Origin: CAVYUC01 sp963783085
GTDB lineage: Bacteria; Bacteroidota; Bacteroidia; Bacteroidales; Prolixibacteraceae
Length of the DNA stretch: 64,000 nt
Assembly: GCA_963783085.1 (NCBI GenBank)
Contig: CAWAMJ010000020.1
Location: 558,001 to 622,000, forward strand
Reading direction: 5' to 3'
Part shown: positions 53,419 through 63,162 of the stretch, in pieces
Position numbering within the stretch: the stretch's first letter is position 1
Layout of the letters: each line of letters starts with the position of its first letter
Notes under the pieces: generated by a model
Told to the model about the DNA's origin: nothing
The model's database searches: none
Seen by the model: the letters and a program-made list of their open reading frames with translations, nothing else
Translations under genes and position numbers: made by a program

Positions 53419-54639
53419 ATGGGAAACAAGAGAAATTTGTCGTTTTTCATCGTTATAGCTATTGTCGTAGCAATTGCATTATTCGTATATTTTTCAGGAA
53501 TTTTTGTTCCGTCGGCCGTACATCCCGGATCATTTACCACAGAGGTTGTTTCGAAAGGAGAAGTTGTTTCAACCATTCAGGCCACCGGCGTGGTAGAATC
53601 AGAAAACGAAGTGCTGTTGCTGAGCCCTGCGTCCAGTGTTGTTGAAAGCATTTTGCGGGAACCGGGCAACCGTGTTCAGAAAGGCGATGTAATCCTCCGG
53701 TTAAACACCGAAAATGTAATCAGCGAAATCGAGAGCATCAATGATCAACTGGAAGTTAAACGCAATAATCTCGAAAAAACAAGGCTCAATGCTCAAAGCA
53801 CCCGGCTTGATTTGTCTTATAATGAAGAGGTTAAAAAGCTGAAAATAACTTCATTGGAATCGCAGTTGGCCGATCAGCAGCAGTTGCTCGAAGTTGGTGG
53901 GATTTCACCTGCACGAATTGAACAAACCAAACAGGAAATTACACTCGCAGAAAAAGATCTTCAAACATTGAATGAAAAAAACACCATTAGATTAAAACAG
54001 CTTGAAACGGAAGAAGAAGGTTTGTTGCTTCAAATCAGGATCCAGGAAAAAGATTTGGAAGAAAAGCGGGCGTTGCTAAACAAATTGAATATCAGGGCCC
54101 CATCGTCGGGAATAATCCTTTCTGTTTCGGCACACGAAGGTGAAAAAGTAAATGCTGATCGAACACTGGTCCGGATGTCTGATTTGTCGTCTTTCAAAAT
54201 TATCGGTTCTGTTGAAGAACAGTTCGCTGAAAAAATTAAAACCGGGACCCGGGTGCTGGTTACTATTGATAATGAACAACTGGAAGGATTAATCGGCAAC
54301 ATTACTCCGATCGTTGAAAATAATAAAATCCAGTTTAACGTCCATCTGAAACAAAGCAGCCACCCCAAACTTATTGCCAACCAGCAGGTGCAAATTCAGG
54401 TAATCAATAACATCAGGGAAAATGCCGTTCGTATAAAAACAAAACCCGATTTTGAGAAAGACAAACAACAAAAGATGTTTGTTGTTAAGGGGAACAAAGC
54501 CGTAAAAAAGGATGTGGTGCTTGGTATCGCAGGTGACGAGTATTCTGAAGTTCTTTCAGGGCTTGATGAAGGGGATGTTGTTATTACCGATGGTATGAAC
54601 GCTTTCAGGCAGTTAAATGAAATTGAGATTCAAAACTAA
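53419..54639 (+). CDS. HlyD-family efflux adaptor
   Basis: A 406-residue membrane fusion protein with an N-terminal membrane anchor (FFIVIAIVVAIALFVYFSGIFV). The first lipoyl half is at ATGVVESENEVLLLSPASSVVESI, followed by a long coiled-coil hairpin (about residues 105-225, KRNNLEKTRLNAQSTRL and others). The second lipoyl half is IRAPSSGIILSVSAHEGEKV, and a beta-barrel follows (RMSDLSSFKIIGSVEEQF). It ends shortly before the TolC gene, forming a two-gene unit. No pump gene is next to it, so the inner-membrane partner must lie elsewhere or the unit is incomplete. Confidence 0.9.
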   Translation: MGNKRNLSFFIVIAIVVAIALFVYFSGIFVPSAVHPGSFTTEVVSKGEVVSTIQATGVVESENEVLLLSPASSVVESILREPGNRVQKGDVILRLNTENVISEIESINDQLEVKRNNLEKTRLNAQSTRLDLSYNEEVKKLKITSLESQLADQQQLLEVGGISPARIEQTKQEITLAEKDLQTLNEKNTIRLKQLETEEEGLLLQIRIQEKDLEEKRALLNKLNIRAPSSGIILSVSAHEGEKVNADRTLVRMSDLSSFKIIGSVEEQFAEKIKTGTRVLVTIDNEQLEGLIGNITPIVENNKIQFNVHLKQSSHPKLIANQQVQIQVINNIRENAVRIKTKPDFEKDKQQKMFVVKGNKAVKKDVVLGIAGDEYSEVLSGLDEGDVVITDGMNAFRQLNEIEIQN

Positions 54640-54652
54640 CCGGAAGATTTAC

Positions 54653-56182
54653 ATGAAGAATTTAAAAGCTTTAAGTTTAATCCTGTCAGTTTTGCTTCTG
54701 GCGTCGAATCCGCTGTTTGCCCAGAAAGATTCGGTTACGCTGGCAGATACAATAAAATATGTGTTAACACTCGATGAAGTCATTGACTTGGCAATTACGC
54801 AATCCTCGGCAATAAAATACGTTCAAAACCAGAATGTGAATTATTTCTGGCGGTACCGGAATTACAAAACCCGTTTTAGGCCGCAGCTTGTTTTGTCGGG
54901 AGATTTGCCTAATTATTCGCAAACCACAAGCCCAATTACGCAACCCGACGGAAGTATCGAATTCAAACAGGTTTCAAATCTTACAGCTTCGTCGCGGTTA
55001 TCGGTAAACCAGTCAATTCCGCAACTTGGGACCTATATTTGGGCGGGAACTTCTGCTTTCTACATTCGTAACTTAAAAAACGATGAAACCAGTTATTCGG
55101 GAAGTCCTTTTTCAATTGGTTTCTCACAACCGTTGTTTTCGTACAACTGGATGAAATGGTACCGGAAAACAGAGCCAATGATTTATGACGAAGCTCAAAA
55201 ACGCTTTGTAGAAGAAATCGAACGAATTGCGTTGATTGCTACCGACCGGTATTTTGATTACCTGCGGGTGCAAACCAATTACAATCTTGCTGAAAATAAC
55301 CTGAAAAACAGTATGGACAATCTGCGCATTTCACAAACAAAAAGGGAACTTGGGCAAATTTCTGAAAACGATTATTCAAGAATTGAACTGTCGGTATTGA
55401 ATGCTCAAAAAGCCCTGAACCAGGCGCGAATGGATTTGAAAAATGCCGATTTCGAATTAAAATCATATGTAGGACTCGAACAGGGCAGGACTGTGGAACT
55501 TAAAATTCCTTTAAACATCAATTTATTCGAAATCGATCCGCAGGTGGCGCTTGCAAAGGCAAAGGAAAACCGCAGGGAATCGACCTATTACAAACGCCGC
55601 TTGATAAATGCCGATCGCGAGCTTGCTGAAGCAAAAAGCAGTACCGGTTTAAGCGCTACTTTGCAGGGAAGCTTCGGGTTGTCGAACAGTGCCGAACAAT
55701 TTATGGGAATTTACGAACAACCTGAAAAAGACCGGATGCTGGAAATTTCAGTTAGCATTCCGATTCTCGACTGGGGAAGATCGGCATCAACTGTAAAACT
55801 GGCCGAATCGGAACGCGAACTTACCATTTATGATGTAAACAAGGATATTGAAGATTTCGAACGCGGCGTAATCGTTCAGGTAGAACAGTTCAGTTTGTTA
55901 AAAGACCAGTTAAAAACAGCCACTGAAGCAGATAAAGTGGCCGAAAACGGTTACCAGATTGCACTGAAAAAATTTCAAAACGGCGAACTCAGCATAACTG
56001 ATTTGAACATCGCCCTGCAGGAGCGAGAATCTGCAAAACGCGATTACATCCGGTCAATTGAAAGTTACTGGGAAGCTTATTACCGGCTCAGGGAACTCAC
56101 CCTTTATGATTTTGAAAATAACCACAACATCACGTACAGCAATCCAATGCTTAAGGACGAACTGGAAAGATATTCGTTTTAA
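54653..56182 (+). CDS. TolC-family outer-membrane channel
   Basis: The ATG at 54653 is used: GGAAG precedes it and a signal peptide follows (MKNLKALSLILSVLLLASNP). A longer frame starts within the adaptor gene. Two long coiled-coil repeats (NLAENNLKNSMDNLRISQTKRELGQISENDYSRIELSV and LKTATEADKVAENGYQIALKKFQNGELSITDLNIALQERESAKR) and intervening beta strands are the TolC duplicated fold. With the HlyD adaptor it forms an efflux or export pair. Confidence 0.92.
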   Translation: MKNLKALSLILSVLLLASNPLFAQKDSVTLADTIKYVLTLDEVIDLAITQSSAIKYVQNQNVNYFWRYRNYKTRFRPQLVLSGDLPNYSQTTSPITQPDGSIEFKQVSNLTASSRLSVNQSIPQLGTYIWAGTSAFYIRNLKNDETSYSGSPFSIGFSQPLFSYNWMKWYRKTEPMIYDEAQKRFVEEIERIALIATDRYFDYLRVQTNYNLAENNLKNSMDNLRISQTKRELGQISENDYSRIELSVLNAQKALNQARMDLKNADFELKSYVGLEQGRTVELKIPLNINLFEIDPQVALAKAKENRRESTYYKRRLINADRELAEAKSSTGLSATLQGSFGLSNSAEQFMGIYEQPEKDRMLEISVSIPILDWGRSASTVKLAESERELTIYDVNKDIEDFERGVIVQVEQFSLLKDQLKTATEADKVAENGYQIALKKFQNGELSITDLNIALQERESAKRDYIRSIESYWEAYYRLRELTLYDFENNHNITYSNPMLKDELERYSF

Positions 56183-56465
56183 AATAAATCGCCGGTAATC
56201 GCAAACAGGTTTTAGACGTGATAAAACAACAATTAAAAGTAGTTGGAACTTTATTTTTGTTGCAATCGTGTTCATTTCCAAAGCCGGGGAAGGTGAAAAG
56301 ATTTATTTTTCGAAAGTGGGCACTGATAAAAAGTTTTAAAGATGCCGGATTTGATCAAGCACATTTTTGTAAGTCCGGATAATTTGAAAAGATCGGTGGG
56401 AACTCTGAATCGTACAAGAAAAAAAGGATTTGCAAATTTTTCTTTTACAAATCCTTGATTTTCAG
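56183..56465. other. Intergenic region between tolC-like gene and tRNA-Ala
   Basis: No supported gene. It holds the terminator of tRNA-Ala at 56424-56456. Confidence 0.5.
56424..56456 (-). terminator. Terminator of tRNA-Ala
   Basis: On the minus strand AAGGATTTG pairs with CAAATCCTT and is followed by TTTTTTT. It lies just downstream of the tRNA 3' end. Confidence 0.75.
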
Positions 56466-56539
56466 TGGAGCATATCGGAATCGAACCGATGACCTCTTGA
56501 CTGCCAGTCAAACGCTCTAGCCAACTGAGCTAATGCCCC
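56466..56539 (-). tRNA. tRNA-Ala, anticodon GGC
   Basis: Folded by eye on the minus strand. The acceptor stem is GGGGCAT with ATGCTCC plus A. The D arm is AGCTCAGTTGGCTAGAGC. The anticodon stem TTTGA/TCAAG has loop CTGGCAG, giving GGC. The T arm is ATCGGTTCGATTCCGAT. CCA is not encoded. Confidence 0.93.
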
Positions 56540-56620
56540 AAAATGTCAATTTATCCTTCAATATCGAAGCTGCATTAGCGAAGTTTCCTGTCCCGACGGC
56601 TCGGGAAGCTAATGCCCCAA
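56528..56620. repeat. Direct and inverted repeat of the tRNA-Ala 5' end
   Basis: AGCTAATGCCCCAA occurs at 56528-56541, covering the tRNA 5' end, and again at 56607-56620. In between, GCATTAGC (56572-56579) is complementary to GCTAATGC (56608-56615), with an inner stem TCCCGA/TCGGGA. The 14-base direct repeat at a tRNA edge has the form of a small att duplication, or it is a hairpin repeat that captured tRNA sequence. Confidence 0.6.
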
Positions 56621-56855
56621 TTGCGGGTGCAAATATAAAAAAATATTTATTTATCCCACCGGTTGAATACTTCTGGTAAAGTTTTTGTTGTATTTTCATT
56701 TGAAAGATAAAAAGTCATGAACCGTGTTCATTGCAGGCCGCATGCCTGATTTATAAATAAACTATTTTTGATTTGTATCTAACATTTATTTTTTATCTTT
56801 AGTGCCCTGAAATAAGTGCAGGAATTTGAAATAATAATTAAAAAAAAGCAATAAT
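56540..56855. other. Intergenic region upstream of tonB
   Basis: No supported gene. It holds the repeat at 56528-56620 and the tonB promoter. Confidence 0.5.
56772..56801 (+). promoter_or_regulatory. tonB promoter
   Basis: TTTG at 56772-56775 and TATCTTTA at 56794-56801 are 18 bases apart, a near match to the Bacteroidota -33/-7 pair. The tonB ATG is at 56856. Confidence 0.5.
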
Positions 56856-57545
56856 ATGGAACTCAAAAAATCACCAAAAGCCGATTTGGAAAGCAAAAGG
56901 AACGTGTTCCTGATGTTGGGATTGGTTGTTGCGTTAGGGGTAACGCTTCTTGCTTTTGAGTGGAAAACAAAACCGACAAAAGCAACGGATCTGGGGCAAA
57001 TTCAGACCCAGGAAGTGGAAGAAGAAATCATTCCGATTACGCGCGAGCAGGAAGTTAAACCACCACCACCACCACCGCCACCAAAAGTTGTGGAAGTATT
57101 GAACATCGTAGACAACGACGTTGAAATTGAAGACGAACTGCAGATCGAAGATACCGAAGCTGACGATGAAACGGTAATTGATGTTGCGCCGGTAATTGTT
57201 GCAGAAGAAGAAGAGGAAGCAGACGACGCTCAGGTATTTTTTATTGTAGAAGATATGCCTGAATTTCCAGGCGGAGAACTGGCTTTGCGTAAATACATAG
57301 CCAACGCCATCAAATACCCTGTTATTGCTCAGGAAAACGGAATTCAGGGTAAAGTATATGTAACCTTTGTTGTTGACAAAGACGGCGGTGTTTCCGACGC
57401 TAAAATCGCAAGGGGAGTTGACCCGTCGCTGGATAAAGAGGCACTTCGGGTGGTGAATGCACTTCCCAAGTGGAAACCCGGAAAGCAAAGAGGGAAACCG
57501 GTACGGGTATCCTATACGGTTCCAATTAATTTTGTATTACAGTAA
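56856..57545 (+). CDS. tonB: TonB-family energy transducer
   Basis: A 229-residue inner-membrane protein that transmits proton-motive force to outer-membrane receptors. An N-terminal anchor (FLMLGLVVALGVTLLAF) follows a short basic segment, then a periplasmic linker with an eight-proline run (near residue 70) and an acidic stretch. The C-terminal TonB domain is clear: FPGGELALRKYIANAIKYPVIAQENGIQGKVYVTFVVDKDGGVSDAKIARGVDPSLDKEALRVV. It is expressed alone; ExbB and ExbD are not in the window. Confidence 0.95.
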   Translation: MELKKSPKADLESKRNVFLMLGLVVALGVTLLAFEWKTKPTKATDLGQIQTQEVEEEIIPITREQEVKPPPPPPPPKVVEVLNIVDNDVEIEDELQIEDTEADDETVIDVAPVIVAEEEEEADDAQVFFIVEDMPEFPGGELALRKYIANAIKYPVIAQENGIQGKVYVTFVVDKDGGVSDAKIARGVDPSLDKEALRVVNALPKWKPGKQRGKPVRVSYTVPINFVLQ

Positions 57546-57566
57546 ATTGAAAATACATATTTTTGC

Positions 57567-57600
57567 ACTCCTGGTTCATTTTTTGAATCAGGAGTTTTTT
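57567..57600 (+). terminator. Terminator of tonB
   Basis: ACTCCTG...TTCA pairs with TGAA..CAGGAGT around a T-rich loop and ends in TTTTTT. It lies about 20 bases after the tonB stop and before hflX. Confidence 0.85.
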
Positions 57601-57619
57601 ATGCAAAAAAAATAACTTT

Positions 57620-58825
57620 ATGATAGAAACTGCTCCTCAAACGGAAAAAGCTGTTTTGGTTGGCCTTATTTACGATCAGAATGAAAAGCAGGCCCTGGAA
57701 TATCTCGATGAACTTGAATTTCTTGCCGATACAGCGGGTGCCGTCGTATTGAAAAAATTCACTCAAAAACTTGATGTGCCTCACGGTTCAACCTTTGTTG
57801 GACAGGGTAAACTGGAAGAAATAGCGAATTATATAAAAGTCGCCGAGGCTGATACAATTATCTTTGATGACGAACTCACTCCCACCCAGTTGCGAAATAT
57901 AGAACGGCGGGTGGAGTGCAAAGTCATTGACCGCACCAATTTAATTCTCGATATTTTTGCGCGGCGGGCTAAAACGGCCCATGCGAAAACTCAGGTTGAA
58001 CTGGCCCAGTATCAGTACTTACTTCCCCGGTTAACGCGAATGTGGACCCACCTCGAACGGCAACGTGGCGGGATTGGATTACGCGGTCCGGGAGAAACGC
58101 AAATTGAAACGGACCGCCGGATAATTCTCGACAAAATTTCGCGGTTGAAAGAACAACTAAAAAAAATTGACAAACAAAAAGCTACTCAGCGTAAGAATCG
58201 CGGAAAGTTGGTCCGGGTGGCGCTGGTGGGTTATACAAACGTTGGCAAATCCACTATTATGAATGTGATGGCCAAGTCGGATGTCTTTGCGGAAAACAAG
58301 CTTTTTGCCACGCTTGATACCACCGTACGAAAAGTCGTTGTCGGGAACCTGCCGTTTCTTCTGGCTGATACCGTTGGTTTTATCCGGAAACTGCCGCACG
58401 ATTTGGTGGAGTCGTTTAAATCGACACTCGACGAGGTTCGCGAAGCAGATATTTTGCTGCATGTGGTTGACATCTCACACCAGGGTTTTGAAGAACAAAT
58501 TAAAACTGTGAATCATACACTACAGGAAATTGATTCGATTGACAAACCAATGATTTACATCTTCAACAAAATCGATGCTTTTACTTATGTTGCAAAAGAT
58601 GAGGACGATTTAACGCCGAAAACAAAAGAAAACCTGACCCTCGATGAATGGAAAAATTCCTGGATGGCTAAAAAAAATGTACCGGCAATTTTTATTTCAG
58701 CCAGGAAAAAGGAAAACATCGATGAATTTAAAGAAATTCTTTACGACGAAGTAAAACAAATTCATTCCCAGCGTTTTCCGTACAACGATTATTTGTATGA
58801 TACTGACTGGGAAGATGAAAATTAA
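57620..58825 (+). CDS. hflX: GTPase HflX
   Basis: HflX binds the 50S subunit and splits stalled ribosomes. The N-terminal domain has GQGKLEEIANYIKVAEADTIIFDDELTPTQLRNIER and DRTNLILDIFARRAKTAHAKTQVELAQYQYLLPRL. The GTPase domain has G1 GYTNVGKST (near residue 203), G3 LADTVGFIRKLPHDLVESF and G4 NKID. The 401-residue length is typical. It is convergent with the GNAT-nitrilase gene, the stops overlapping by four bases. Confidence 0.96.
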   Translation: MIETAPQTEKAVLVGLIYDQNEKQALEYLDELEFLADTAGAVVLKKFTQKLDVPHGSTFVGQGKLEEIANYIKVAEADTIIFDDELTPTQLRNIERRVECKVIDRTNLILDIFARRAKTAHAKTQVELAQYQYLLPRLTRMWTHLERQRGGIGLRGPGETQIETDRRIILDKISRLKEQLKKIDKQKATQRKNRGKLVRVALVGYTNVGKSTIMNVMAKSDVFAENKLFATLDTTVRKVVVGNLPFLLADTVGFIRKLPHDLVESFKSTLDEVREADILLHVVDISHQGFEEQIKTVNHTLQEIDSIDKPMIYIFNKIDAFTYVAKDEDDLTPKTKENLTLDEWKNSWMAKKNVPAIFISARKKENIDEFKEILYDEVKQIHSQRFPYNDYLYDTDWEDEN

Positions 58826-60372
58826 ATTTTGATACTTTTTGCCAGTTCTTCTTTGGTCAGGCAAACCGAGTATAAATCGGTTCTTCTGTCTTTCAGATTG
58901 CGTACAGTTCCAAATGTATGTAGTTCTTTCAACAGGTCCATGTCTACGTCAGCCACCAAAATCATTTCGGTATTGGGAGTCGCTTCGGCTTTTATTCCAG
59001 TAGTTGGGAACGAAAAATCGCACGGGGTAAATACCACCGACTGTGCAAACTGAATATCCATATTTTCCACTTTCGGCAAATTGCCCACCGAACCTGCAAT
59101 AGCCACATAACATTCATTTTCAATGGCCCGCGCCCGGGCACAGTACCTTACCCGCGAATAACCATTTTGTGTATCGGTAAGAAATGGCACAAATAAGATG
59201 TTCATCCCCTGCAATGCCAAAATCCTTGATAATTCAGGGAATTCAACATCATAACAAATTAAAACGCCCACCGGGCCGCAATCGGTTTCAAAAACTTCAA
59301 TTAAATTACCGCCTGAAAGCCCCCAGGTTTGAATTTCATCGGGAGTGATGTGAATTTTCTGATACGTTTCATAAGAACCATTTCGGCGACATAAAAAGCC
59401 GGTGTTGTATAATTTGTCGTTTTGAAGCAGCGGAAAACTTCCCGTTACAATGTTAATGTTGTACGAAATTGCCAGGTTAATGAACCGTTCCCTGATTTCA
59501 TCGGTATACTGTGCAAGTTTTCGAATGGCGTCTGCATAATTTAAATGGTTGTATTCAGCCATCAGCGGCGCATTAAAATATTCCGGGAAAAGCACGAAAT
59601 CGCCGTTGTACGCAGCCACTGCATCAACAAAATATTCAACCTGTGTAAACAACTCTTCAATATCTTTGTACAGCCTCATTTGCCATTGTATCAGGCCCAT
59701 GCGCACGACAGATTTATAGCCGCTAATCCTGTCGGGAATTTTCTGGTAATAAATATTATCCCACTGCAACAGTACGGCAAATTCTTTCGATTCTTTGTCG
59801 CCGGGCATGTAATCGTTCAATATCTTCTTAACATGAAAATCGTTGGATAGCTGGAAATTAAGCACCGGGTCGTTTATCTCCTTATATTTCACTTTCTGGA
59901 TGTATTCTTTGGGCGAAAATTCACTCGAATATTTATGATAGTTCGGAATACGACCGCCAAAAACAATGGCTTTCAAATTAAGTCTTTCGCAAAGTTCTTT
60001 GCGGGCGTCGTACAACCGGCGACCGAGCCGCAAACCCCGGTAATCCGGCCGGATAAAAACATCGATTCCATAAAGTGTATTTCCTTTCGGATTATGCGTG
60101 TTAAAGGTGTAGTTTCCGATTATTTCTTCATAAGTATGATCATCGCCAAAAAGCTCGTATTTTACAATAATCGACAAAGCAGAGCCCACCACAACTCCGT
60201 CAACAACAATGGCAAACTGGCCTTCCGGGAAAATATTCAGCAGTTTGCGGATGTCTTTTTTTTCCCAGTAATCTTCAGGCCAGTCCGGGTAAGCTTCCAG
60301 CGACGATTTATGCAACTCTTCATAATCGTTGATGTTGAGTAGCCTTAATTCAACTTTTTGTATATTTTCCAT
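58822..60372 (-). CDS. Bifunctional GNAT acetyltransferase / carbon-nitrogen hydrolase
   Basis: A 516-residue fusion. The N-terminal 190 residues are a GNAT domain (VELRLLNINDYEELHKS, VVVGSALSIIVKYE, RPDYRGLRLGRRLYDARKELC as the acetyl-CoA loop). Residues about 225-490 are a nitrilase-type amidase with the E-K-C triad: E in FVLFPEYFNAPL, K in YQKIHITPDE and C in GVLICYDVEFPELSR. This fusion is known in many bacteria, but its substrate is not. It lies between the asd terminator and hflX. Confidence 0.94.
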   Translation of the reverse strand: MENIQKVELRLLNINDYEELHKSSLEAYPDWPEDYWEKKDIRKLLNIFPEGQFAIVVDGVVVGSALSIIVKYELFGDDHTYEEIIGNYTFNTHNPKGNTLYGIDVFIRPDYRGLRLGRRLYDARKELCERLNLKAIVFGGRIPNYHKYSSEFSPKEYIQKVKYKEINDPVLNFQLSNDFHVKKILNDYMPGDKESKEFAVLLQWDNIYYQKIPDRISGYKSVVRMGLIQWQMRLYKDIEELFTQVEYFVDAVAAYNGDFVLFPEYFNAPLMAEYNHLNYADAIRKLAQYTDEIRERFINLAISYNINIVTGSFPLLQNDKLYNTGFLCRRNGSYETYQKIHITPDEIQTWGLSGGNLIEVFETDCGPVGVLICYDVEFPELSRILALQGMNILFVPFLTDTQNGYSRVRYCARARAIENECYVAIAGSVGNLPKVENMDIQFAQSVVFTPCDFSFPTTGIKAEATPNTEMILVADVDMDLLKELHTFGTVRNLKDRRTDLYSVCLTKEELAKSIKI

Positions 60373-60409
60373 GTTTCAATTGTGTATTTGATTCAACTTC
60401 TTAAGATAT

Positions 60410-60438
60410 AAAAAAAGCCCGTGTTTTCACGGACTTTA
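60410..60438 (-). terminator. Terminator of asd
   Basis: On the minus strand AAAGTCCGTG pairs with CACGGGCTTT around AAAA and is followed by a T tract. It is about 30 bases past the asd stop. Confidence 0.88.
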
Positions 60439-60469
60439 TTTTAAATAAAACTTAAAACTCTTAAATTAT

Positions 60470-61480
60470 TTAACTTACCTCGTTATTTTCAATCAGCCAT
60501 TCGGCAATTTGAACCGCGTTCAGCGCAGCGCCTTTTTTAATTTGGTCGCCAACGCACCAGAAAGTGATGGTGTTCGGGTCCGTTATATCTTTTCTGATTC
60601 GGCCGATATACACGTCGTCTTTACCGGCCACGAACAATGGCATCGGGTATTGTTTCTCAGCCGGATTGTCGACCACTGTAATTCCTTTTGTAGCTGAAAA
60701 CGCCTGTTTCACTTCTTCAACCGAAAGTGGTTTTTCCGTTTCCGCCCAAATGGCTTCGGAATGCGCACGGGCAACCGGAATCCGGACGCAGGTAGCGCTC
60801 ACTTCAGCATCGGTGTGCATAATTTTTTTCGTCTCCCAGTTCATTTTCATCTCTTCCTTGGTGTAATCATTTTCAAGGAAAACATCGATTTGCGGAATAA
60901 TATTCATGGCCAGCTGGTACTGGAATTTATTCACTTTTACTTCATTTTTGTTGGCAACATCCTGAATCTGTTCCTCGAGCTCTGCAATTCCCTGTGCCCC
61001 GGCACCGCTCGCTGCCTGATAAGTGGCGACGCGCACCCGCTTAATATGCGAAAGTTCCTCGATGGCTTTTAGTGCAACCACCATTTGAATAGTAGAACAA
61101 TTGGGGTTGGCAATGATGTTCCGTGGCCGGTTTTTCGAATCTTCCGGATTAACTTCGGGAACCACCAGCGGTACATCGTCATCGTAACGAAATGCACTGG
61201 AATTGTCGATCATAATTGCGCCGTGTTTTGTAATGGTTTGCGCAAACTCCTTCGAAATTCCCGCTCCGGCTGAAGTTAATGCGATGTCAGTATCTTTAAA
61301 ATCGTCGTTATGTTTCAGTTCTTTTACAACTAACTTTTTTCCTTTGAATTCATACTCTTTTCCCGCGCTTCGTTCCGAACCAAATAAAACCAGTTCATCC
61401 AGCGGGAAATTTCGTTCTTCCAAAACTTTCAAAAATTCTTGTCCAACAGCACCACTCGCGCCTACAATAGCAACTTTCAT
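60470..61480 (-). CDS. asd: Aspartate-semialdehyde dehydrogenase
   Basis: Asd reduces aspartyl phosphate to aspartate semialdehyde for the lysine, threonine and methionine pathways. The NADP loop is VAIVGASGAVGQEFL (residues 3-17) and the catalytic cysteine is in NPNCSTIQMV (near residue 130). The family also shows TYQAASGAGAQG and CVRIPVARAHSEA. At 336 residues it is a full-length enzyme. The aspartokinase gene (lysC) that supplies its substrate is also in this window at 36 kb. Confidence 0.96.
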   Translation of the reverse strand: MKVAIVGASGAVGQEFLKVLEERNFPLDELVLFGSERSAGKEYEFKGKKLVVKELKHNDDFKDTDIALTSAGAGISKEFAQTITKHGAIMIDNSSAFRYDDDVPLVVPEVNPEDSKNRPRNIIANPNCSTIQMVVALKAIEELSHIKRVRVATYQAASGAGAQGIAELEEQIQDVANKNEVKVNKFQYQLAMNIIPQIDVFLENDYTKEEMKMNWETKKIMHTDAEVSATCVRIPVARAHSEAIWAETEKPLSVEEVKQAFSATKGITVVDNPAEKQYPMPLFVAGKDDVYIGRIRKDITDPNTITFWCVGDQIKKGAALNAVQIAEWLIENNEVS

Positions 61481-61562
61481 TATTCTTCAGATTTTAAATT
61501 ATTAAAACTGTTCCTGTAAAAATCCGGGTAAAATTACTATTTTGGTTTCAATTGTAAATGTG

Positions 61563-62996
61563 ATGCTTACCAATATTATAAAATTATTAATAATCTTTTT
61601 GTCTGTATTTTCGAACCAGCTGACTGCACAGGAGATTTGGCACGAAGGTTTTAATTCGCCTGAAAAAGGTATCTGGGGAGGTGAACAGGGAAATATTCAA
61701 TCCGATTTTACCGGTATTTCAAACTGGACGCTCGACTTTTCCAGCGTTTCACTCTTCAATTCCAACGATTATGCAAAAACAGTTTCCACTTCAGGTGGCC
61801 GTTTTGAGGTGTGTGATATCGATGGAGAAGTTGCCTGGATTTCCTCAAAAATAGATATTTCCGGTTTTGAAAAAGTTAAAATACAACTTATCGCCAGCGA
61901 AACGGGTAGCGGAACAAACGGGGAAAGTAAATACCTGAAAGCGTTTTATAAAATTGATGAAGATGAAAAAAAGGCTTTCGAAGTTAAAGGTGAAAATAAA
62001 GGGAATTGGGGTTCGGTTTTTTCAGAACAAAAAGGTATTTCAGGAAGTTCGCTGCAAATAGTTGTGTATGTGGCAAACAATTATTCTGCAGATAAAGTGA
62101 TTTTAGATGAAGTTTTGGTAACTGCAGAAGTGAATTATGAACCGGCAGAACCGGGCGATGTTGTGTTGAATGAAGTTCTTTTCAATCCGTTTCCTGACGG
62201 CGGAGATTTTGTGGAAATAGTTAATAATTCAAACAAAACCATTTCGCTGAAAAACCTGTTTTTGGCTTCGCGCGATAATGAACTTCAATTGACACAGATT
62301 TATCCGGTTGCAGAATTCGATTTCCCTTTTACGTCCGGCGGTTATCTTGCTTTGACAAAAGATACAAACGCTGTATTTCCTTTTTATTTCATCGGTTGTA
62401 AAACGTGTTTCCGGCAAATGGAAAGATTTCCTTCTTTTAACAACGATGAAGATGTTGTGGTTTTGCTGAACGAAAACCTTGAAATACTGGATGAATTCCA
62501 CTACACTGAAGACATGCACAGCCCGTTTTTTACTGATGTCGAAGGAGTCTCGCTGGAACGAATTTCTTTAAACGAACCGGCCAATGCGGCGGGAAACTGG
62601 TTTTCGGCCTCGGCAGAAGCAGGTTATGCAACACCTGGTTATGAAAATTCGCAGGCAGGAAATACGAATGTAGCGAAACCAAAAATCACATTTGAACCGG
62701 ATGCTTTTTCGCCCAACGTCGATGGCTACAACGATGAATTCATTATTCAATACCAATTGAACAAATCCGGTTTCATTGCCAATGCCTGGATTTTTGATTC
62801 GGCAGGAAGGTTTGTGCTAAAATTGGCAAAAAATAAGCTTTTGGGAACAAAAGGAACTCTTGTTTGGAATGGCCGGGACGAAACCGGACAGCGTCAGCCG
62901 CTTGGAATTTACGTGGTTGCTTTGGAAATTTTTAGCGCCCGGGGAGAAGTTTATCGTTACAAAGAAGCGGTTGTTTTAACAGATATTTTGGAATAA
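61563..62996 (+). CDS. Exported lamin-tail-domain protein
   Basis: The ATG at 61563 begins a signal peptide (MLTNIIKLLIIFLSVFSNQLTAQ). Residues about 25-190 are a beta-rich sugar-binding-like region. About 200-330 form a lamin-tail (LTD) domain with VLNEVLFNPFPDGGDFVEIVNNSNKTISL. The C-terminal part (FSPNVDGYNDEFIIQYQL and GTLVWNGRDETGQRQPLGIYVVAL) is a FlgD/gliding-type Ig-like repeat, as in proteins at the surface of Bacteroidota. The function is probably structural or enzyme-anchoring. Confidence 0.87.
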   Translation: MLTNIIKLLIIFLSVFSNQLTAQEIWHEGFNSPEKGIWGGEQGNIQSDFTGISNWTLDFSSVSLFNSNDYAKTVSTSGGRFEVCDIDGEVAWISSKIDISGFEKVKIQLIASETGSGTNGESKYLKAFYKIDEDEKKAFEVKGENKGNWGSVFSEQKGISGSSLQIVVYVANNYSADKVILDEVLVTAEVNYEPAEPGDVVLNEVLFNPFPDGGDFVEIVNNSNKTISLKNLFLASRDNELQLTQIYPVAEFDFPFTSGGYLALTKDTNAVFPFYFIGCKTCFRQMERFPSFNNDEDVVVLLNENLEILDEFHYTEDMHSPFFTDVEGVSLERISLNEPANAAGNWFSASAEAGYATPGYENSQAGNTNVAKPKITFEPDAFSPNVDGYNDEFIIQYQLNKSGFIANAWIFDSAGRFVLKLAKNKLLGTKGTLVWNGRDETGQRQPLGIYVVALEIFSARGEVYRYKEAVVLTDILE

Positions 62997-63162
62997 AAGG
63001 TTAATTGCAAAACAGGATGATATAATAGTTATGTTCCGTAAAATTAAAGAATACGGCCGCGAACAATTTTTCGGATTTGTTTCCTGATAAAATGTAACTA
63101 TTTTTAACCAACCGGAACTAAATATCTAAACAATTGAAAAAAACGCAAACATTCCTCACGAT

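Noticed and set aside
56517..56699. 60-residue minus-strand frame over tRNA-Ala upstream region
   Set aside because: It overlaps the tRNA and the repeat, with no protein-like features.
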